Positions 7,837 through 16,786 are shown, counted from the first letter of the stretch. The stretch is DNA of 64,000 bases from Paraburkholderia sp. BCC1884 (GCF_900996225.1 NZ_CAAJGL010000011.1:170533-234532); one strand, 5' to 3'. Program-made: numbers and translations. Notes: generated by a model from the letters alone, not told the origin.

Positions 7837-8628
7837 ATGGGCGCAGTTCCGAGCCACGCGTTTGTCCGCAATCTCGACGATGCCATCCTGCCCGACCTGT
7901 GGCGCCGGCGCACTCGGTTGTCCAACGACGAAATGGTGTCGATGGTCGAACTGGTCAAGCGCGCACTGCGCACCTATCACCCGCTCGAGTTGCAGGCACT
8001 CGGCGAAGATAAGGAAGAACTCGTCGCGCAGTTCATCTACGCCAAAGTCCTGCGCCTCGCGCCCGGTCACACCGAAACCAACGCCTGTGCCGAGAGCGCG
8101 CCGTCCAACGGCTTTGCCCTGTGCGCCTATTTCCGCCGCTATCTGATCGACTGCCTGCGCAGCGCCGGCCATCAGCGCAACGTGTCGATGGAAAACGAAG
8201 GCATGGCGCAGGAAATCGATCTGCACGCGCATGCGCTCGAAGATCCGGTGGAAAGCGTGCTGCTGCAATACGGCCTCGACGAACAGCGCGTGCGCGGCGC
8301 GGCGCGCGACTTTATCGACAGTCTCGACGAACCCGAGCGCATCGTGCTGGCGGGCAGCCTCGGCTGGTGCTCGGAAGGCAAAGGAGGTTTGTCGGCAGTC
8401 GCGGCTCAGCATCGGGTGCCCTCGTATCACTATCGCGCCGTCAAACTCGGCGTCACCATGAAAAAGACGGCCGGCGTCGAGGATTTTTCCAATACCAAGA
8501 TTGGCCGCTGGCTCACGGACGTGCTCGGCATCGAGATCGACATCGACAATCGCGACGCCATTCTGCTCGCGCTGAACCTGCTCGCCGCCGAATCGAGCGA
8601 CAGCGAGATGAACGAAGCCGCCGCGTAA
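7837..8628 (+). CDS. sigma-factor-like protein of unknown function
   Basis: 263 residues, not confidently recognised. The central part (about 85-120; ALCAYFRRYLIDCLRSAGHQR) resembles the sigma-70 region 2 helix in which an (L/Y)(R/K)xxLIDxLR pattern occurs. A later stretch (about 150-205; DFIDSLDEPERIVLAGSLG, then GLSAVAAQHRVPSYHYRAVKLGV) resembles sigma region 4 with a degenerate helix-turn-helix. The N-terminal 60 residues are mostly helical. A strong GGAGG ribosome-binding site precedes the ATG, and a clear terminator follows the stop, so it is a monocistronic, expressed gene. It may be a divergent sigma factor or a phage-type transcription regulator. The adjacent kinase gene is divergent, so a functional link is only possible. 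Confidence 0.55.
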   Translation: MGAVPSHAFVRNLDDAILPDLWRRRTRLSNDEMVSMVELVKRALRTYHPLELQALGEDKEELVAQFIYAKVLRLAPGHTETNACAESAPSNGFALCAYFRRYLIDCLRSAGHQRNVSMENEGMAQEIDLHAHALEDPVESVLLQYGLDEQRVRGAARDFIDSLDEPERIVLAGSLGWCSEGKGGLSAVAAQHRVPSYHYRAVKLGVTMKKTAGVEDFSNTKIGRWLTDVLGIEIDIDNRDAILLALNLLAAESSDSEMNEAAA

Positions 8629-8654
8629 CCGATCAGCGCGCAAGCACGGTGCGA

Positions 8655-8709
8655 GCGCCGCGTACGTGAGCGGATTGCTTCGCGCGCCACGTACGATGCG
8701 CCTTTTTTT
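8655..8709 (+). terminator. Rho-independent terminator of the sigma-like gene
   Basis: CGTACGTG at 8661-8668 pairs perfectly with CACGTACG at 8688-8695. The outer GCGC/GCGC pairing extends the stem across a small mismatch, and a run of seven T follows at 8703-8709. It lies 27 bp after the stop codon at 8628. Confidence 0.85.
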
Positions 8710-8828
8710 GTGATTGCATATTACCTACGATAAAAAAGCCGCGATGACCGGCCGTCTTTCCTCTGACGTTATACCAACGTCCTGTTTCAATTCCCCGCAT
8801 TGCATTCCAGACAGACGAGGTGGTCTCG

Positions 8829-11800
8829 ATGAACCGCTTATCCAGCGTCGCGACGGCGATCCAGGCGCATTACGAGGTGCTCGTGGTGGGTTCCGGCTAT
8901 GGCGGCGCGATTGCCGCAAGCCGCATGGCGCGGGCCGGCCGTAGCGTCTGCGTGCTCGAACGCGGACGCGAATTCATGGCCGGCGAGTATCCGCGCGACG
9001 CTTTTCACGGCGCCGCGCAGATCCAGTACAACCTCGCCGACCATCACCTCGGCTCGCCACTGGCGTTGCTCGAAGTGCATGTGAACGATGACATCAATGC
9101 CGTGGTCGGCTGCGGACTCGGCGGTACCTCGCTCATCAACGCGAATGTCGCGCTCGAAGCCGATCCTCGGCTCTGGGACGATCCGCGCTGGCCCGCCGCG
9201 CTGCGTGCCGACAAGGACGGCCGCGACACCGGCTACACGCGGGCGCGGGCGATGCTGCAACCGTCGCCCGTCCCCCAGGATTTTCCGACTCTGCCGAAAT
9301 TGCAGGCGCTCGAGAAATCGGCGCAGGCGCTCGGCATGGAAGACCGCTTCAGCCGTCCGCCGATCACCGTCACTTTCGAGAACCGCATCAACGCCGCCGG
9401 CGTCGAGCAGAAGGCTTGCGTCGGTTGCGGCGATTGCAATTCGGGCTGCAATTACGACGCGAAGAATTCGACCCACATGAACTATCTGCCCGACGCCGTC
9501 GCCCACGGCGCGCAGATTTTCACGGGCGCCGCAGTCCATTCGGTGGTGCGCAACGCGGCCACGCAAAAATGGACGGTGGGTTATCAGCTAGTGCGGCTCG
9601 GCCGCGAAATCTACGACGCGCCCGATCTGTTCGTCAGCGCCGATATCGTTATCGTGTCGGCCGGCACGATCGGCTCGACAGCGCTGCTGCTGCGCTCGCG
9701 CGAGTTGGGCCTGCACGTCTCCGACGCGCTCGGCACGCATTTCACCAGCAACGGCGACGTGCTCTCCTTCGCCTATAACACCGACGTGCCGATCAACGGC
9801 GTCGGCTGGGGCACGCACCCACCGGGCGAGATTGCGCCGGTGGGACCGACCATCACGGGTCTTATCGATCATCGCAACACGGAGAACGTGCGCGATGGTT
9901 TCGTCATCGAAGAAGGCTCGCTCGCCGGGGCGGTCGGCGAGGGACTTCTGGCGGCGTTCGGTGCCGTCGCGCCGGAGTTGGGCGTCGACGTCGGCGGCCC
10001 ACGCTCGTTTCACGACAAGCTCGCCTACGACGCACGGGTCATCGAGAGCGTGCTGCGCGGCCCGTATCACGGCGCGCTCAACCACACGCAAAGCTATCTG
10101 GTGATGGCGCACGACGACGAAAAGGGCAAAATTTCCGTGGACGCCAAGGGCCAGCCGCGTATCGACTGGAAAAACGCAGCCGGGCAACCGATCTACCAGA
10201 CAGTGCAGAACGTCCTCATGCAGGCGACGGTCCCGCTCGGCGGCAAGTATCTGCGCAATCCGATCACCACGAAGATCCTCGGCAATCGCACCGTCACCGT
10301 GCATCCGCTCGGCGGCTGCGGCATGGGCGAGGACGCCGAGCACGGCGTGATCGACCATATGGGCCGCGTGTTCAGCGATGCCACGGGCAACGCCGTGCAC
10401 GACGGCCTGTATGTGATGGACGGCGCGGTCATGCCGATATCGCTCGGCGTCAATCCGCTGCTGACCATTTCGGCGTTGGCCGAACGCAACTGCGCGCTGC
10501 TCGCGGCCGAGTACGGGTGGAATATCGACTACGCGTCGAGCGGCGCCGGCAGCGCGCCGCCTCAGCGGAAGATCGGCCTGCGTTTCACCGAAACCATGGT
10601 CGGCACCTACACGCCCGCCGTCGCCGGTCAGGTCGCCACCAGTCCGATCGAATTCACGCTGACCGTCGAATCCGACGACCTCGCCGAGCTGATCGGCAAT
10701 CCGGATCATCTGGCGCAAACCGCCGGTACGTTGACCTGTGCGGCGCTGTCGGCGCAACCCATGACGATCTCGCACGGCACCTTCAATCTCTTCATCGTGA
10801 ATCAGTCGGACGTGGACGAGCGCAACATGAATTACCGCATGACGCTCAGCTCCACCGAAGGCAAGACGTACTATCTGAGCGGCAAAAAAATCATCACGCG
10901 CTCCTCACCGATCAATCTTTGGACGCAAACCAATACGATGTATGCCGAGATTCGTGACTCGGCGCTCGCGGATGCACCCGTGATCGGCACCGCGACGCTG
11001 ATCATCACGCCGGAGAATTTCCTCAGGCAGCAACGCACGCTCGAAGTAACCAATACGCCCGACCTGAAAACGCGGCTCGAATGGACCTTGAAGTTCGGCA
11101 AGTTTTTTGCGGGCGTCCTCTTCACGGAATACGGCGGCGTGGCCGCGCCGCTGCAGTTTTTCGACACCGAAGCGCAGCCGCGCCTCAAGCGCGCATTACG
11201 CGCGCCGGCACCGCAAATCGTCTTCTTCAATACGCCCGATGGGACGATGCTGAAGCTCACGCGTTTCAACGACCCGACGAAAAAAGCCGGACGACCGCTG
11301 CTGCTGATTCACGGTTCAGGCGTATCGAGCCGCATTTTTTCCACCGACCTGATCGGCACCAACCTGGTCGAATACCTGCATGCAGGCGGCTACGACGTGT
11401 GGCTCCTGGATCTGCGCGTCAGCATCGAATTGCCGAGCGTGCTCGTGCCGACCAATGTGGACAAAGTGGCCCGCGAGGACATTCCGGGCGCTGTCGCCAA
11501 AGTACGCGAGTTGACCGGTGCGGCGGAGATTCAGGTGGTGGGCCACTGCATGGGCGGGCTTGCGCTGAGTATGGCGCTGCTCGACGGACTCAAAGGCGTG
11601 CGCTCGGCGGTGATTTCGCAGGTCTCGGCGCATCCCGTGCCGGGGACACTCGAGAAGATCAAGTGCGGTCTGCATATCCCCGGCATCATGGACTTTCTCG
11701 GCGTGCGCGATCTGACTGCCTACACCAGGGACGATTCGTGGCCCGCCAATCTGCTCGACGAAGCACTGCGGCTCTATCCGCTCGATCACGACGAAGGCTG

Positions 11801-12239
11801 CGGCAATCCGATCTGTCATCGGGCGACCTTTTTATACGGCCTGCTCTACGAACACGCGAAATTAAGCGAGACGCTGCATTCGAATTTGCAGGAATTGCTC
11901 GGCGTACACGACGTCGGCGTGTTCAAGCATCTGGCCGCGATGGTGCGTGCCGGTCATGTAGTCGATGCCGAAGGTCGCGACGTCTATTTGACCGGCTCCG
12001 ACGGCATGCGAGGATTGGAGGGGATGCGTCTGCCGATCGGCTTTATCCATGGCGAGAAAAATGAAACCTATGTGCCGAAAAGCACCGAACTCACCTACGC
12101 GTTACTGACGAGTCAGTTTCCCGAGCAACCCTACGAACGGCACATCATTCCGGGCTATGGACACATCGACTGCATTTTCGGCAAAGACGCTTCGGTGGAT
12201 GTTTATCCGGTGATCGCGAAGTATCTGGACGCGCATTGA
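8829..12239 (+). CDS. GMC oxidoreductase fused to an alpha/beta hydrolase domain
   Basis: 1136 residues in two catalytic parts. The N-terminal half (about 1-570) is a GMC-type FAD oxidoreductase related to cholesterol oxidase-like enzymes: VVGSGYGGAIAASRMARAG (about 19-37), GLGGTSLINANVALE, CVGCGDCNSGC (C-x2-C-x2-C-x3-C), and the C-terminal HPLGGCGMG and NPLLTISALAERN motifs. A beta-rich linker follows (about 580-790). The C-terminal third (about 820-1136) is an alpha/beta hydrolase with LLIHGSG, a nucleophile elbow GHCMGG with Cys907 in place of Ser, and His1112 (GYGHID). The start is the ATG at 8829 with GAGG 8 nt upstream. The domains suggest oxidation followed by acyl or ester chemistry on a hydrophobic substrate; the substrate is unknown. 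No signal peptide is seen, so it is probably cytoplasmic. Confidence 0.9.
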   Translation: MNRLSSVATAIQAHYEVLVVGSGYGGAIAASRMARAGRSVCVLERGREFMAGEYPRDAFHGAAQIQYNLADHHLGSPLALLEVHVNDDINAVVGCGLGGTSLINANVALEADPRLWDDPRWPAALRADKDGRDTGYTRARAMLQPSPVPQDFPTLPKLQALEKSAQALGMEDRFSRPPITVTFENRINAAGVEQKACVGCGDCNSGCNYDAKNSTHMNYLPDAVAHGAQIFTGAAVHSVVRNAATQKWTVGYQLVRLGREIYDAPDLFVSADIVIVSAGTIGSTALLLRSRELGLHVSDALGTHFTSNGDVLSFAYNTDVPINGVGWGTHPPGEIAPVGPTITGLIDHRNTENVRDGFVIEEGSLAGAVGEGLLAAFGAVAPELGVDVGGPRSFHDKLAYDARVIESVLRGPYHGALNHTQSYLVMAHDDEKGKISVDAKGQPRIDWKNAAGQPIYQTVQNVLMQATVPLGGKYLRNPITTKILGNRTVTVHPLGGCGMGEDAEHGVIDHMGRVFSDATGNAVHDGLYVMDGAVMPISLGVNPLLTISALAERNCALLAAEYGWNIDYASSGAGSAPPQRKIGLRFTETMVGTYTPAVAGQVATSPIEFTLTVESDDLAELIGNPDHLAQTAGTLTCAALSAQPMTISHGTFNLFIVNQSDVDERNMNYRMTLSSTEGKTYYLSGKKIITRSSPINLWTQTNTMYAEIRDSALADAPVIGTATLIITPENFLRQQRTLEVTNTPDLKTRLEWTLKFGKFFAGVLFTEYGGVAAPLQFFDTEAQPRLKRALRAPAPQIVFFNTPDGTMLKLTRFNDPTKKAGRPLLLIHGSGVSSRIFSTDLIGTNLVEYLHAGGYDVWLLDLRVSIELPSVLVPTNVDKVAREDIPGAVAKVRELTGAAEIQVVGHCMGGLALSMALLDGLKGVRSAVISQVSAHPVPGTLEKIKCGLHIPGIMDFLGVRDLTAYTRDDSWPANLLDEALRLYPLDHDEGCGNPICHRATFLYGLLYEHAKLSETLHSNLQELLGVHDVGVFKHLAAMVRAGHVVDAEGRDVYLTGSDGMRGLEGMRLPIGFIHGEKNETYVPKSTELTYALLTSQFPEQPYERHIIPGYGHIDCIFGKDASVDVYPVIAKYLDAH

Positions 12240-12460
12240 CCGCAGCTCGATGCCGCATTGAGTCGATTCGACAGGCGCGTGCACACCACGCGCGGCCTTC
12301 CGATTACTATCCCGGCACCCGCCTGGTGAACCGGTTGCGGGTGCGTCTCCAGCGGCCCTCATGTATCGTACGTATGACGGCTCTACCGGCGCGGCCGGTG
12401 ATCCCGTCGTTACCTTCTCCTTCTGCCTGACTTTTCCATTCGACCGTCACGTTCAATTTC

Positions 12461-13243
12461 ATGAAATCCTTTTTCCTGCCGCTGTTCACCGCTGGTTTGC
12501 TGGGCTGCGCCGTCGCCACTCCAACCGTGCAGGCAGCCGAGCTGCGCGTCATGAGTTCAGGCGGATTCACCGCCGCCTACAAACTGCTCGGCCCCAGGTT
12601 CACGCAATCCACCGGCAACACGCTCGACACCATCCTCGGGCCGTCGATGGGCAAATCGCCCGAAGCCATTCCGAACCGGCTTGAACGCGGCGAACCCGCG
12701 GACGTGGTCATCATGGTCGGTTACGCGCTCGACGATCTCATCAAGCAAGGCAAGGTCATTCCAGGCTCGCGCGTCGAACTGGCCGATTCGCGCATCGGCA
12801 TGTCGGTGCGCGACGGCGCAGCGAAGCCGGATATCAGTTCCGTGGCGGCGCTGAAGGACACCCTGCTTCACGCGAGGTCGATTGCCTATTCCGACAGCGC
12901 AAGTGGCGTGTATATCGAACGCGAGCTGTTCAAGCGGCTGGGCATCGAGGATCAGGTGAAGGGCAAGGCGAAGATGATTCCGAAGATCCCGGTGGCCTCG
13001 GTGGTGGCCAACGGCGACTATGAAGTCGGCTTTCAGCAGGTCAGCGAATTATTGCCGGTGCCCGGCGCTTCGTTCGTCGGCAAGATTCCGGAGTCGGTGC
13101 AATCCGTGACACGTTACGCCGCCGGCATTCCGGTGGGCGCACCGCATCCGCAGGAAGCGAAGGCGCTGCTCGACTATCTGGCCTCGCCGGCCGCGCAAGC
13201 CGACGTCCGCTCCACTGGAATGGACTCGGTGACAACGCATTGA
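12461..13243 (+). CDS. ModA-like periplasmic substrate-binding protein (orphan)
   Basis: 260 residues with a signal peptide (about 1-26, ending TVQAAE). The mature protein starts ELRVMSSGGFTAAYKLLGPRF and is a type 2 periplasmic binding protein related to the molybdate-binding ModA group: early residues GGF, the ERGEPADVVIM motif at about 74-84, and SIAYSDSASGVYIER in the second lobe. ModA itself binds oxyanions, but this sub-branch is broader and the ligand cannot be assigned. No modB/modC genes are adjacent, so it is an orphan that may work with a distant transporter. It converges with the FAD-linked dehydrogenase gene only 7 bp away. Confidence 0.85.
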   Translation: MKSFFLPLFTAGLLGCAVATPTVQAAELRVMSSGGFTAAYKLLGPRFTQSTGNTLDTILGPSMGKSPEAIPNRLERGEPADVVIMVGYALDDLIKQGKVIPGSRVELADSRIGMSVRDGAAKPDISSVAALKDTLLHARSIAYSDSASGVYIERELFKRLGIEDQVKGKAKMIPKIPVASVVANGDYEVGFQQVSELLPVPGASFVGKIPESVQSVTRYAAGIPVGAPHPQEAKALLDYLASPAAQADVRSTGMDSVTTH

Positions 13244-13250
13244 GATAGCA

Positions 13251-14663
13251 TCAAAAAAGCTTGCCCGGATTCAGGATGCCATGCGGGTCGAGCGCGCGTT
13301 TGATCGCGGCCATCGCGGCCAACTCCGCGGGCGAGCGCGAGATCGGCAGGAACGCGCGCTTGAGCAGCCCGATGCCATGTTCGGCCGACACCGATCCATG
13401 CAGCGGCCCAAGCATCTCGTACACGAACGCGTAGACCGCATGATGATCGACGCCGGGGATCGAATGGCCGTCCACCGTCACGTGCAGATTCGAATCGCCG
13501 ATATGCCCGAAGAAATACGACGCATTGCCGGGCCAGCGCTGATCGAGCGCGGCGCGGCAACGGTCGACGAACGCGCCGATCCCGCCGATCGGCAGACTCA
13601 CGTCGAAGTTGATCGCATCGAGCCGCACGGGAAACTCCGCCGTGCATTCGCGAATCGCCCACAACGCTCGCACATCGGCGACCGATTGAGCGATCACCGC
13701 GTCGCGGATCGCGCCCGCGTCGAGCGCTTCGGTCAGCGCGGCGGAAAAGCGCTCGCCGTCATCGCCCGGATCGAAGCTCGCGTGTTCTATCAGCGCGTAC
13801 AGCGGATGCGCGTCGGCAAACGGCGAACGCGTACCGGTCAGCTTCACGCCGAAATCGTAGAAGTCCGGCCACATGATCTCGAACGCACCGATGTCATTGC
13901 CAAAGCGCGTCGCCAGACGGCGTAGCAAGCTCACCGCCGCGTCGTAACCGTCGAGCGCGACCAGCGCCGTGTGCCGCGCCGCCCGCTGCGGATGAAGCCG
14001 CAACACCGCGCGCGTGATCACGCCGAGCGTGCCTTCGGAACCGATGAACCAGTGCTTCAGGTCGTAGCCGGTATTGTTCTTGACCATCTTGCCGAGCGAA
14101 GTCAGCACGTCGCCATTGGCGAGCACCACTTCGAGCCCCAGCACCTGATCGCGTGCAGTGCCCGACTGGATCACGCGGTTGCCGCCCGCGTTGGTCGCGA
14201 GATTGCCGCCGATCTGGCACGAGCCGCGCGCGCCGAGATCGAGCGCGAGTTCGAAGCCGGCTTCCGCGGCGGCCTCCTGGGCCGCCTGCAAGGTCGTGCC
14301 GGCCAGAACGGTCAGCGTGGCGGAGGCCGCGTCGAGTTCCTCGATTCCGCTCATGCGTTCGAGCGACAACGCGATATCCGCAGCGCGAGCGATCGCGCCG
14401 CCCGCGAGGCCGGTCATGCCGCCCTGCGGGACCACCGGTTGATGCGCCGCGTGGCAAATCGCCAGCGCGCGCGCCACGTCTTGCGTGCTGCGCGGCAATA
14501 GCACAGCGGCTGGCCGGGTTGGTGCGTGACGCGTCCAGTCGGTCAGCGCGCGTTCGCTAATTTGTTCGCCGACGCGCACCGCGTCGTCACCGAGTGCCGC
14601 GCGCAATGCATCGAGCGTCGAGGCAAGCGGCGCTGCGCCGATCGCCGGGTTGTTATCTGTCAT
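13251..14663 (-). CDS. FAD-linked D-2-hydroxyacid dehydrogenase (GlcD/D2HGDH-like)
   Basis: 470 residues of the PCMH-type FAD oxidoreductase family, which includes GlcD, D-lactate and D-2-hydroxyglutarate dehydrogenases. The FAD-binding region shows VVPQGGMTGLAGG (about 77-89), GSCQIGGNLATNAGGNRV (about 146-163), and the FIGSEGTLGVITRAV motif (about 206-220). The C-terminal domain has the metal/substrate motif FFGHIGDSNLHV and AEHGIGLLKR. It oxidises a D-2-hydroxyacid and probably passes electrons to the quinone pool or an electron-transfer flavoprotein. Its ATG overlaps the stop of the upstream oxygenase gene by 4 nt, so the two are translationally coupled and probably act in one pathway. 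Confidence 0.88.
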   Translation of the reverse strand: MTDNNPAIGAAPLASTLDALRAALGDDAVRVGEQISERALTDWTRHAPTRPAAVLLPRSTQDVARALAICHAAHQPVVPQGGMTGLAGGAIARAADIALSLERMSGIEELDAASATLTVLAGTTLQAAQEAAAEAGFELALDLGARGSCQIGGNLATNAGGNRVIQSGTARDQVLGLEVVLANGDVLTSLGKMVKNNTGYDLKHWFIGSEGTLGVITRAVLRLHPQRAARHTALVALDGYDAAVSLLRRLATRFGNDIGAFEIMWPDFYDFGVKLTGTRSPFADAHPLYALIEHASFDPGDDGERFSAALTEALDAGAIRDAVIAQSVADVRALWAIRECTAEFPVRLDAINFDVSLPIGGIGAFVDRCRAALDQRWPGNASYFFGHIGDSNLHVTVDGHSIPGVDHHAVYAFVYEMLGPLHGSVSAEHGIGLLKRAFLPISRSPAELAAMAAIKRALDPHGILNPGKLF

Positions 14664-15649
14664 GCGGGAGTTCCTTGCGTGCCTTCCAGTGCTTTCTTCT
14701 TGCGATAACCCATCGAGTCGTTGATCCGACCGAGGATATAGTCGCCCGCGGCGACCGGCTGATACTTGAGATCCGCGTCGCTCGTGCCCAATTCACGCGG
14801 ATCGACAAGCGCGCCGTAGGTAGGATCATAAAACGTCGCGATCGAATAGCGCTCGCGCCCCGATGCATTGATCACGCGATGCAGCGTGGAACGGAAACGG
14901 TCGTTGGTCCAGCGCGCCAGCAGATCGCCCACGTTCACGACGAAGCTGCCTTCGACCGGCGGCGCATCCACCCACGTGTCGTTGGCGATCTCGCGCACCT
15001 GCAGGCCGCCCACCTGATCCTGCCACAGCAAAGTGATGCAACCGTAGTCGGTATGCGGCGCGACGCCGAACTGATCGTCGTCCGGTTGAGGCGGCTGCGG
15101 CGGATAGAAGACCATCTGGGTGCGCTGCATGCGTTTGGCGTAGCGCGGCGCGAAGAAATGTTCATCGACACCAAGACTCAGCGCGACCGCGCGCAACAGG
15201 TCGGCACCGCACGCAGCAACCGCTTCATAGTAGCCATGAAGCGCGGGACGCAAGGACGGCATGAAGTCGGGCCAATTGTTCGGCCCGCGCAGCGCCTGAC
15301 CGGCCAGCACGTCCGGATCGTCCTCGGGCAACTCGAGGCCGATGCTGAAGAACTCCTTGTAGTCGGGACGACTGGCCTGGTACATGGTGGCGTCGCCGAG
15401 CGCATTGAAACCGCGATGCCGATGATTGACCGCCGCGCGCCGTTTCGTTTCCGCTGGGAACGCAAAGAAACCGCGCGCCGCCGCGGCCGCTGCATCGATC
15501 GTCGTTTGCGGTACGCCGTGATTGACGATATAGAAAAAGCCGATGGTGGTGCACGCCTCGCGAATTTGCTCCGCCACACGTTGCAAGGCCTGCGGATCGC
15601 CCGCGCCCACGCCGGCGAGATCGATGATCGGAATGCGGGTCATGGACAT
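14660..15649 (-). CDS. isopenicillin N synthase-family non-haem Fe(II) oxygenase
   Basis: 329 residues with the double-stranded beta-helix oxygenase fold. Iron ligands are His199 and Asp201 (APHTDYG) and His257 (STLHRVIN); Arg267-x-Ser269 (RYS) would bind the 2-oxoglutarate carboxylate. The N-terminal DIOX_N-like half (RIPIIDLAGV) is also present. The start is the ATG at 15647-15649, with AGGAG 8 nt upstream; an upstream in-frame extension to 15712 has no ribosome-binding site. The family covers ethylene-forming enzyme, hydroxylases and oxidases, so the reaction is not assignable. It is the first gene of a two-gene operon with the FAD-linked dehydrogenase and is divergent from a polar amino acid importer; shared GTATATAC boxes suggest joint control. 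Confidence 0.88.
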   Translation of the reverse strand: MSMTRIPIIDLAGVGAGDPQALQRVAEQIREACTTIGFFYIVNHGVPQTTIDAAAAAARGFFAFPAETKRRAAVNHRHRGFNALGDATMYQASRPDYKEFFSIGLELPEDDPDVLAGQALRGPNNWPDFMPSLRPALHGYYEAVAACGADLLRAVALSLGVDEHFFAPRYAKRMQRTQMVFYPPQPPQPDDDQFGVAPHTDYGCITLLWQDQVGGLQVREIANDTWVDAPPVEGSFVVNVGDLLARWTNDRFRSTLHRVINASGRERYSIATFYDPTYGALVDPRELGTSDADLKYQPVAAGDYILGRINDSMGYRKKKALEGTQGTPA

Positions 15650-15739
15650 CGTGTAGCTCCTGGAAGTGCCGGGTCTATCCACTGACGAAAGTGCTGCGAC
15701 GACCGTCTGCAAGGAGAGGATCGCACTCGCGCCTTGCAG

Positions 15740-15750
15740 TTGTATATACC
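15740..15750. promoter_or_regulatory. GntR/HutC-type operator candidate, distal box
   Basis: TTGTATATACC contains the 8-bp palindrome GTATATAC at 15742-15749. It lies about 95 bp upstream of the oxygenase start and overlaps a possible -10 of that minus-strand promoter. The same palindrome recurs at 15841-15848. HutC-type GntR regulators bind palindromes with TGTATATACA-like cores, and such a regulator gene (19005-19763) ends the neighbouring operon. Confidence 0.45.
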
Positions 15751-15840
15751 GCCAAAAGCGCTACCGCAAGTTGCAGGACGAGCCTGCACGCCAGGGCTTT
15801 TCTCTACCCGCGCGTTTATTTATTTCGCGTAAAAAACGCG

Positions 15841-15848
15841 GTATATAC
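15841..15848. promoter_or_regulatory. GntR/HutC-type operator candidate at the importer promoter
   Basis: A second exact GTATATAC palindrome, 99 bp from the first, 78 bp before the binding-protein start. It overlaps the -10-like TATACT at 15844-15849, the position expected for a repressor site. Confidence 0.45.
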
Positions 15849-15925
15849 TGCCTCGCATGACTCGCGCCGAGCCCGGCTTGTGAACCGTTTTTTGCGCGGC
15901 ACCGCTTTGCCAACTGGAGAATCCC

Positions 15926-16753
15926 ATGAGCATCCTTGCAGGCTGGAAGTGTCGTCTGGTTATGCTGGCCTTGTGCGCGACGAGCGTCGCCGCACACGCC
16001 GAAGATCAACTCGCCAAAGTGAAGAAAGCCGGCGAACTGGTGGTCGGCACCGAGATGCAATTCGCGCCGTTCGACTTCCTCGAAAACGGTCAGCAAGCGG
16101 GCTTCAACAAGGACCTGTTCGCCGAAGTCGGCAAGGAAATGGGCGTCAAGGTGCGCTTTATCGACCTGCCGTGGCCGAGCGTACTGCCGGGTCTCGAAGC
16201 CGGCAAGTTCGACATGGTCGGCGGCCCGCTCACGGTCACCAAGGCCCGCATGGAGCGCTACACGTACACGCTGCCGATCGCGGACGCCACCGACGCGCTG
16301 CTCAAACGCGCGAACGATGCGTCGGTCAAGCAATCGTCGGACATTGCCGGCAAGACGGTCGGCGCGGGCAAAGGTTCGGCGCAGCTCGATCAGCTGAAGA
16401 CCTACGTCGCCACCTTGCCGAAGCCGCCTGAAATCCGCGAATACGTCGACAACAATCAGGCTTACGCCGACCTTGCGGCTGGCCGCATCGCGGCCGTCGC
16501 CAACTCGATGACCAACATCGCGTATGTGGCCAAGCAGCGTCCGGAAGCGTTCGCCGTGGTGCAGCCGCCGTTCGGCGCGAAGGTCTACTTCGCTTACTGC
16601 CTGCGCAAGGACGCCGACAGCAAACCGCTCGCCGACGCCTTCAATGCCGCGCTCGTGAAGATGAATAAAGACGGACGTCTTGCGACGCTGCAGAAGAAAT
16701 GGTTCGGTGTGGCGATGGACGCGCCGACCACCATGCCGACGCCGAACTACTGA
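15926..16753 (+). CDS. polar amino acid ABC transporter, substrate-binding protein
   Basis: 275 residues with a signal peptide (about 1-25, ending VAAHAED). The mature protein is a family 3 periplasmic solute-binding protein: LVVGTEMQFAPFDFLENG (about 38-55), then GFNKDLFAEVGKEMGV, and the ligand-pocket region WPSVLPGLEAGKFDMVGG. It captures an amino acid or related zwitterion in the periplasm. It is the first gene of the five-gene operon binding protein - permease - permease - ATPase - HutC regulator. The ligand is unknown; the HutC-type regulator points to histidine, urocanate or an imidazole compound, by inference only. Confidence 0.92.
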   Translation: MSILAGWKCRLVMLALCATSVAAHAEDQLAKVKKAGELVVGTEMQFAPFDFLENGQQAGFNKDLFAEVGKEMGVKVRFIDLPWPSVLPGLEAGKFDMVGGPLTVTKARMERYTYTLPIADATDALLKRANDASVKQSSDIAGKTVGAGKGSAQLDQLKTYVATLPKPPEIREYVDNNQAYADLAAGRIAAVANSMTNIAYVAKQRPEAFAVVQPPFGAKVYFAYCLRKDADSKPLADAFNAALVKMNKDGRLATLQKKWFGVAMDAPTTMPTPNY

Positions 16754-16786
16754 TCGCCGCATCCCGTTCTATCGACTGCGCCACCC

